From the NCBI GenBank assembly GCA_036939355.1, contig JALLAP010000628.1:1-11792 (forward strand): a DNA stretch of 11,792 bases, written 5' to 3'. Below the pieces are notes generated by a model. The model worked only from the letters and a program-made list of their open reading frames with translations. It was not told where the DNA came from and made no database searches. Positions 6,282 to 11,792 of the stretch are shown here, piece by piece (the first letter of the stretch is position 1; every line of letters begins with the position of its first letter). The translations under genes and the position numbers were made by a program. This stretch comes from Thalassiosira profunda (taxonomy: Eukaryota; Bacillariophyta; Thalassiosirophyceae; Thalassiosirales; Thalassiosiraceae).

Positions 6282-9200
6282 CTAAGACTCAAGGTTGATC
6301 TTCGATTCCGTCTTGAACGACACAATCGAGTTCCGAATGTTGGGCGTCTCGATCTGCGTGCCGAGGCAATTCTTGCACACCATCGACCACTTCTCCACCT
6401 TGATGTTCTCCTGGCACCACTTCGTCACCTCAGACTTCGACGTGGCGCGACGGCAATGTTTTGCAAAATGACAGGCCGTGCTGCCAAACTCGCCCATGAC
6501 AATGTTGTTCTCCGTCGCGTCCTTGCAGAAGCCCTTCTCACCGTACTCGGTCTGCACAATGTCCCACACCTCGCCGTAGTGTTTGAATATCTTTCGCTCC
6601 AGGTCGTCAAGGGTGCTACCGATGTAGTGCAACTCCTTGCATCTGGGGTCCTTGCACGATAGCTGGTACACGGTGCGAGCGATGAAGCAGTCGTCCTCCT
6701 CTTCGTCCTCTTTGATCTTCTGCTTTCCCACCTTGATGTTGGCCGTGCACCATTCAACCACCTCCTCCTCGGACTGGGCGTTCCGACAGTGGCGAGCGAA
6801 ATGTTTCGCGAATGACGAGTGCATAAAGTCATCTTCTTCCTCTTCTCCCTCCTCGTGCTTCGATTCGGCGGCCGTGTCGTTCTCCCGCTGCACCATTTCC
6901 CACACTTGCTGGTAGTGTTTCCTGACGTGATTGTCGAGGTCTCCCTTCGTCTTTCCAATGTACTGCAGGCCCGTTTCCCCCTCGCGCAGCGAAAGCTGGT
7001 ACACCTTCGTCTTTCCCTTCTTCGACGGCGACGCTTCCTTCCCCTCTTTGCTTTCGGACGACCGTGAGGCCGTGACTTCATCGCGAGAAGATCCCGATTT
7101 TCTCCGCGACTTTTTCGGGCTACTCTTCAACAGCTCTTCGTTCTCCTGGGCCAATCGATCGCTGAGGTAGCAAGGCCAGGATGAGCAACAGTGAGCCAAA
7201 ATAGATCATAGCATGCAAAACGATCCATGAAGAAATCAAGGCACGCACCGCTCCACCAGCACCCTGCCCAAGATCTCCTCCAACGCGCTGTTATCCACCT
7301 TCTCCTCCAGCGCCGAATCGATCGAAACGTCGTCCGAATCCACCTTTACGATATCCGGCGGCATCTCGTCCTCCTCGTCCTGGCTCCTCCGCTTATGCGC
7401 CTTCAACTCCGTCTCCTTCCGCTCCAGCTGCCGGTGGAAGATGGCGTCCTGCAGCTGCGCCGATGCCTCGAGCCCGATCACCTTCGACTCCTTCAGCTTC
7501 ACCTCGCGCTTCGCCATCGCCGCCTCCTGCTGCAGCTTGACGACGCGCTTCGACAGCCGGTTCTGCATGTCATCCATGTCCTGCTTCGTGTCGTCGCGCT
7601 GCTGCTGGACCACTACGAGGGATTTGGAGAGGTCGGCCGCTGACGTCCGCCAGTGCTTGACGTCGAAGGTCAGCTTGGTCGTCTTCTCGGCCGCCATGGC
7701 GAGCTCCGTCGACAGCCGTTGGATCTCCTGATCCTGCATCGTGAACGCCTCCTTCATCCCCTTGTCCTTCTTCATCTGCTTCTCCAGCTTCTTGATCTTC
7801 CCCCACTGGTCGAAATTCGTCTCCTCCAGCTCCTCCACCTGCTCCTTGTATTGTTTCACCTGCTTGGCCAGGTTCTCAATCTCCCGGTCCTGGACGTCGA
7901 TCTGCGCTGTGAGGAGGGCTTCGGTTTGGGGATCGAGGTCCAGCGCCCCCTCCGAGCCCCGCGATAGGGGGACTATGCGCTCCTCCACGGCTGGGGCCTG
8001 GGGTGCGGCCGCCTGAGGTTCTGCTGCCACTACCGCCGCTGCTGTCCCCACTGCCGCGGACGCCGCCGCTACCGCCACAGCCGTCTCCTCGTCCTTCTCG
8101 TCCATCAGCACCTGCGCCCGATCCAATTCCTCGTGGATCAACTCCACGTCCTGCGTCAGTTCCCGTATCGTCGCCTCCCGCTCGTCGATCTGCCGCCGGT
8201 ACCGGGCCTGCACCTCCTCCACCTCCTCCAACGCCTGATTTTTGTCCGCAATGAGCTGGTCAATCTCGTCCACCAGCTGTTGCAGCTTGAGCTTCTCCAC
8301 GTCGTGGGCGAGGTAGAGGCGGGTTTCCAATTCGGACTTCATGGTGCGCAGATCGTCAATCTCGGAGCGGAGGTTTTCGACGTGCATGTCCTCCTGGCCG
8401 GCCTGGACCTTGAGCTCCTCGATTTTTTGTTCCAGTTCCTCCTTCTGCTTTGTGACCCCCGTCAAATCCTTCGAGAGCTGCTCGGACTGCTCCCGGTAAT
8501 ACTTCTGCCGCTCCCCCGAGTGGGACACGTGATTTTCGAGCGACAAAATCTTCCCCCTTTGGCGCCGGTTGGCGTGCTGCAATTCCGCCACGGCGGCCTT
8601 GAGGCGGGCCACCTCGGCGACCAGGGCCTTGTTGGCGTCGGCCTTGAGGATCTTGGTCTTGTCGTCAAAAACAGCCTTCATGGAGGTGAATTCGTCGTCG
8701 AAGGATTTGACCGACTCGTCCAATGGCTTCCCGGAGGCCTTGTCCTGCTGCTTTTCGATGTGCTCGATGCCCGCGCTGACCTTCCCCTTCGTCTCCTCCA
8801 TTTCTGCGTCCTTATCCCCCTCGTCGTCTCCCTGTTTGTTCATCCGCTCCATCTCCTCCAACAAACTCTCTTCCACTCCCCGGGCCTCCTCCAACAACAG
8901 CCGTTCCCGCCGGGCATTCTCCCGCGCCTCGTTCAACTTGGCCATGGCCGCCCGTGCCGCCGCCATGGCCAATTCGGNCCCGCCGGGCATTCTCCCGCGC
9001 CTCGTTCAACTTGGCCATGGCCGCCCGTGCCGCCGCCATGGCCAATTCGGCCTCCCGTTCCGCCGCCCGCAACAATCGTTCGGCCTCCGCGCTCCGCACC
9101 CGCGCCTCCTCGGCGCGCATCCGGGCCTCCCTCTGCTTGACGAGGGCCTGGGCGTGCAAATCCGCCATGTGGTCGCGAATCGCCGCCTCGTTGGCCAGCC

Positions 9201-9525
9201 GGTCCTCGCCGCGCTTGATGTCCTGCTCCACCATGCGCTTGGTGGTGCGGACGCCCCCGGCATCCCTGATCGCGGCGAGCTCTTCGCGCTGCTTGTTGGA
9301 CGCATGCTCGTCGGTTTTGAGGAGGGCCAATTCGACTTTGGCCTTGGTGCGGCGGACCACTCCTAGGGATTCGTCGGCGACGATGGCCTCGAGCTCGAGG
9401 ATGCGGGCGGCGGTGCGCTCGTCCTGGAGCTCGAGGGCGTGGAGGGCGCCGCCGTGGCGCGAAGGGGACGGCGGGGCATCGTCCGGAGCGATGGCGGCGT
9501 TGGGGGGGACGGGCGTTGCCATCAT
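6282..9525 (-). CDS. Long coiled-coil protein with two C-terminal GIY-YIG-like repeats (two exons; assembly duplication inside exon 1)
   Basis: Exon 1 runs 9525 to 7249 and exon 2 runs 7161 to 6282. After removal of the 73-bp assembly duplication at 8906-9050, the joined coding length is 3084 nt, exactly 1028 codons including the stop. The start is ATG 9525, with a second ATG at 9522. Residues from about 35 to 735 are charged heptad-rich coiled coil, broken by an Ala-rich linker (about 455-495). Exon 2 starts with a basic Ser/Lys segment (about 746-787) and then has two related domains (788-880 and 899-990). Each has VYQLS, then YIG, then a helix ending KHY, then an FAKH/HFAKHC motif and a WC..NIKV motif. 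This is the beta-strand/YIG/helix pattern of GIY-YIG nucleases, most like those of retroelements. The helix arginine needed for catalysis appears replaced by His or Lys, so the domains may only bind. The coiled coil is probably structural or a tether. The full function is unknown. Confidence 0.85.
7162..7248 (-). other. Spliceosomal intron, 87 nt, phase 2, in the coiled-coil gene
   Basis: On the minus strand the exon ends GAGCG and the donor is GTGCGT (from 7248). The acceptor is a pyrimidine-rich CCTTGCTACCTCAG ending at 7162. Joining CG to the following C makes one Arg codon and continues in frame into DRLAQENEELL, still a heptad pattern. The downstream frame has no ATG of its own near its beginning, so it cannot easily be a separate gene. 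If the intron is retained, translation stops four codons past the junction (RCVP-stop). Confidence 0.85.
8906..9050. repeat. Assembly artefact: second 72-bp direct repeat flanking a single N
   Basis: Bases 8906-8977 and 8979-9050 are identical over 72 bp with one N at 8978. The overlap length is the same as at the other N. Collapsing it joins the two parts of the coiled-coil frame through the shared ELAMAAARAAMAKLNEAREN segment. Confidence 0.93.
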
Positions 9526-10180
9526 GATTTGCAATTCTCGGAGTGCGGCTGTCGGATGAAACGAATGGAAACGAGGCGAACGGGCAGCCAGGGCGGTCGG
9601 GAGCGGCCGGGTTGGTGCGCCGCCTCCGCGCCGCCAGACGATGGGATTATGATGAGAAGGAGGGTTGATTCAAGCAACCCAAGACGCTGCCAAGACAAGA
9701 GTGCACGGCCGCGGGATGGCAACATGATGGTGCATGATTGAAGTTTCCGGCCTGAGAACCGCTGGTGCGTGACACACATGGTTGAGCCCTGCGAACCACG
9801 AGAATGTCTCTGGCAATGGGGTCATTCTTTCTTAGTAGGACAAAGTTAGGGTTCTGAGGCAAGAAAGGCCCAATGGAGCTTGCAAGTGATCAATTGAGTA
9901 ACGCTCAGCCACAGTCTCCTCTCTGAACTGAGAGGCTAAGATAAGTGCCGGCCCCTCAGAAAGCCACCATCCAAAAAGAAAGAAGAAGAGTTGGATGGAA
10001 GGCGTGCCGTCCCCACTCCATCCCAGGTCAGTGCCAGGAATCAGAAAGCGTGCTTTCAGTTGGTATGCTCCAAATGGCTTGCTCTTCCAGATTTGTAGAT
10101 ACCTACATCAGAGGAGAAGAGGAAGGAAGAACGCCCCGGATTCGGAGAGGCAAAAGATGGGTACCTAAGCATTTCTCCAC
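9526..10180. promoter_or_regulatory. Intergenic region: 3' UTR of the amidotransferase gene and promoter of the coiled-coil gene
   Basis: 655 bp between two genes that both run on the minus strand. No convincing gene, tRNA or snoRNA is visible. The + strand frame that crosses 9945-10253 begins with GTG, is low-complexity and runs into the neighbouring gene, so I do not call it. Several short perfect inverted repeats occur: 9662-9680 (6-bp stem), 9918-9935 (6 bp), 9967-9998 (8-bp stem CCATCCAA/TTGGATGG, 16-nt purine loop) and 10044-10057 (6 bp). The coiled-coil gene start is preceded by GAATTGCAAATC. No TATA or initiator element can be assigned. Confidence 0.45.
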
Positions 10181-11269
10181 TCATTGGAACCAGCCCAACA
10201 TCGCTGCGGCCGCGACGATGGCGTCCAGCGAATCGCGCTCCAACGCCTCGTAATTTTCGTCGGCGTCCGCGAGCGCCCCCCGGCGCGCGGCGTCATCAAT
10301 TGCCCCGCTTTCCTTCATCGCCGCGACGCAGCGCGCGAACTGGCCGCGGTAGCCGGTCTGCGTTGCATATTCGGGGTGCGCCTGGAAGGTTATCGCGTAG
10401 GGCCGCGGTGCATTGCGGCCGCTGCCGAACGTCCGCGAGTGGGGCCCTTCCGCGCTGCCACCGTTTTCTTTTTGCCGTTTGACGAATTTCCGGAACTTCT
10501 CTACCTCCTCCGCGGACACAAAGTACGCGCACGCCTCGCACGGCAGAGCGGCGTTGCCGCACAGCGAGACGGCCTCGGGAGGGAGGGATTGGACCATGTC
10601 TCCGCGGGTGAAAAGCATCTCCACGCATTCTTCGTCCGTGTCGTTTCTTCTTCCGAGAAGAAATCGCCCTTCGTCCGTGAGCGGCAACCTTCTGCGACCG
10701 GCCATGGGACCCGCGCAACACTTGGACGCGCTCCCCCGCCGTTCCGCACCGGAAACCTCGTCCGCGCCTCCCGACGATGCCGATGCGCCCCGCGCCATTC
10801 CGAACGAGTGGGCGAAGCACTGGTGGCCGAAGCACACGCCCAGCGCCTTTCGTCGCTTGTCGCATATCTCCGTCTGAATGATCTCATGCAGCCGACGGAT
10901 CCACGCGACGTGCGTATCGTAGGCCGCCGAAAGCGAGCCCGGGATGATGATGCCGTCAAAGGCGTCCCACTCGGCGGATGTGGGGGGATAGTCGTCCGCC
11001 TGGGCGTGGTAGACGGTGATGGTGATTGCAAATGCACTTTCTGGCTGATGGGCACCCTCCGCCTCCTCTCCGTCGTCCGCACCCGAGCCGGTGCGATATC
11101 GCTCGTGCGCCGCGCAGAGCAATTCGAGGAACATGGCGGCGGTGGCGGCCGGGGGCCCGTAGGGCGGCGCCTCCTCGCAGCAGAGCATCAGGAGGCGCAG
11201 TCGTCCGCCGTTCCCGCGGGCGCCGCCAGGCACCGTCCGGGAGACGACGATGCGAGGCTCGGACGCCAT
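10181..11269 (-). CDS. Class I glutamine amidotransferase-like protein (gamma-glutamyl-peptidase type)
   Basis: 362 residues. The start is ATG 11269, with G at -3 and G at +4. The frame is open further upstream to 11521 but has no ATG there. The fold signature of class I glutamine amidotransferases is clear: a FDGIIIPGS oxyanion strand-loop (104-112), the nucleophile elbow LGVCFGHQ with C146, and the late FQAHPEY motif with H298 and E300. So the Cys-His-Glu set is complete. The spacing and the sequence W(IV)..L.E..(10)..K.LG.CFGHQ resemble plant gamma-glutamyl peptidases (GGP1) and yeast YLR126C, which act alone on gamma-glutamyl bonds instead of feeding ammonia to a synthase. A Gly/Ser/Ala-rich insert of about 45 residues (160-203) follows the elbow. 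The protein has no synthetase domain and no signal peptide, so it is probably a cytosolic hydrolase of glutathione-type conjugates. The family is firm and the substrate is inferred. Confidence 0.9.
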   Translation of the reverse strand: MASEPRIVVSRTVPGGARGNGGRLRLLMLCCEEAPPYGPPAATAAMFLELLCAAHERYRTGSGADDGEEAEGAHQPESAFAITITVYHAQADDYPPTSAEWDAFDGIIIPGSLSAAYDTHVAWIRRLHEIIQTEICDKRRKALGVCFGHQCFAHSFGMARGASASSGGADEVSGAERRGSASKCCAGPMAGRRRLPLTDEGRFLLGRRNDTDEECVEMLFTRGDMVQSLPPEAVSLCGNAALPCEACAYFVSAEEVEKFRKFVKRQKENGGSAEGPHSRTFGSGRNAPRPYAITFQAHPEYATQTGYRGQFARCVAAMKESGAIDDAARRGALADADENYEALERDSLDAIVAAAAMLGWFQ

Positions 11270-11677
11270 GACGACGCTGCCCGCTGCGAGGCGTGTCGGT
11301 TGACGCCCGCCGCTGCTGCTGCCAGAGGGCCGCAACTGAGCTCCATTTGGTATGGTGCGGCCCGGGCTAAATGATCCGCTGTAGAAAATTGTACGTAGGA
11401 CCCAGTACAAAGCGTCGTCGCCTTTGTCTTCTTTGCTTTTTTGTTCTGCCAACGAGCAGAACAATGGGAAGCAGCGCGGCGGATTCGCTGCCACAATCTT
11501 GGTGCCTCGAAAGCGGCGCACCCCAACAGCGGACCGACCGGATCCCCCTCTTCACCCTCGCCTCTCTGCTCCTTTCCGCTTGCGACTACCCGACGGTGCA
11601 CCCCTCCTTCATCGGCCCCTCGCCTTCCTGAACATCGCCGCCCGATCCACCATCGACGTCCTAGACCAAAATCCACC
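11270..11677. promoter_or_regulatory. Divergent promoter region between the amidotransferase gene and the gene starting at 11678
   Basis: 408 bp with no supported gene. Frames are open here on both strands, as expected from the GC-rich composition, but none has a good start. The right half is pyrimidine-rich on the + strand (about 11540-11630), the pattern of a leader before the 11678 ATG. No TATA-like or named promoter element can be assigned. Confidence 0.45.
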
Positions 11678-11792
11678 ATGCCGGCCCCCGAAGAAATCTC
11701 CATCCTCGATGATTCTCCCGTGCCCCCGCCGCCGGGGTCGAGGCTCAAGCCGAGCGTCAGCGCGGTCACCCTGTCCACCGTCGCCACCGCCC
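11678..11792 (+). CDS. N-terminal fragment of an unidentified protein (3' end outside the window)
   Basis: ATG 11678 sits in a near-ideal context (ATCCACCATGCC, A at -3), and the frame stays open for the 38 codons to the window end. The residues are Pro/Ser-rich with an acidic start (MPAPEEISILDDSPVPPPPG, then a basic RLKPS segment), as in a disordered N-terminus. No family can be recognised from this length. It lies divergent from the amidotransferase gene, 408 bp away. The start context, the open frame and the leader-like pyrimidine tract support the call, but a single short open stretch in GC-rich DNA could be chance. Confidence 0.5.
   Translation, partial: MPAPEEISILDDSPVPPPPGSRLKPSVSAVTLSTVATA

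Noticed and set aside
6282..7199. Independent GIY-YIG gene with its own start near 7199
   Set aside because: The codon at 7197-7199 is TTG, not ATG, and the first residues come from the intron. The splice join to the coiled-coil frame is cleaner.
8133..9140. Long + strand open frame (335 codons, Leu-rich) opposite the coiled coil
   Set aside because: It crosses the N and the assembly duplication. Its Leu/Arg/Pro-rich, mirrored composition is what the antisense of Glu/Lys-rich coiled-coil codons produces, and it shows no domain.
9649..9756. C/D-box snoRNA (ATGATGA ... CTGA)
   Set aside because: No terminal stem, no convincing internal C'/D' pair and a long spacing. The motifs are short enough to be chance.
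9945..10253. 102-codon + strand gene
   Set aside because: GTG start, no recognisable domain, and its end overlaps the amidotransferase coding region antisense.
11270..11521. N-terminal extension of the amidotransferase by 84 residues
   Set aside because: The extension has no ATG (it would begin with GTG) and a low-complexity composition. The ATG at 11269 has a strong context and lies just before the domain.
1..11792. Bacterial operon, CRISPR array, IS element or phage region
   Set aside because: A GT-AG intron, single genes with their own intergenic promoters, and the absence of ribosome-binding sites, spaced repeats or transposase motifs all argue against these.

Overview
The window looks like nuclear DNA of a eukaryotic microbe, most likely a stramenopile and perhaps a diatom. 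Three things point this way: a spliced GT-AG intron, ATG starts in purine(-3) contexts with no bacterial ribosome-binding sites, and long single-exon genes on both strands with few introns. The diatom suggestion rests mainly on the leucine-rich-repeat protein. Its alternating repeats with GW..F units and its capping segment (LLC..SSI..TYSSNHTL, then LPSDILSLL, then KIL) recall a family I associate with centric diatoms. That attribution is from memory and is not proven here. I see no tRNA, rRNA, CRISPR array or intact transposon.

Layout: (1) 3-1271 (+), the 3' part of a long Ser/Pro/Gly-rich, probably disordered protein with one motif resembling ATG13. (2) 1347-4322 (-), a 991-residue fusion of leucine-rich repeats and an HD phosphohydrolase. 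(3) 4323-4955, a divergent promoter region with an old imperfect duplication. (4) 4956-6159 (+), a multi-pass membrane protein of unknown function. (5) 6282-9525 (-), a long coiled-coil protein. An 87-nt intron joins it to a C-terminal exon with two degenerate GIY-YIG-like repeats. (6) 10181-11269 (-), a class I glutamine amidotransferase-like hydrolase with an intact Cys-His-Glu set. (7) 11678 to the window end (+), the first codons of another gene.

Two genes are broken only in the assembly. At N5508 and N8978 a perfect 72-bp direct repeat flanks a single N. Both look like contig ends that overlap by 72 bp and were joined with an N instead of being merged. Removing one copy plus the N (73 bp) restores a continuous frame both times, giving 376 residues for the membrane protein and 1027 for the coiled-coil protein.

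The genes do not form an obvious pathway. The most unusual items are the LRR-HD fusion and the coiled-coil protein carrying paired GIY-YIG-like domains that seem to lack the catalytic arginine. I found no defence island, mobile element or gene cluster that would count as a clear new system.
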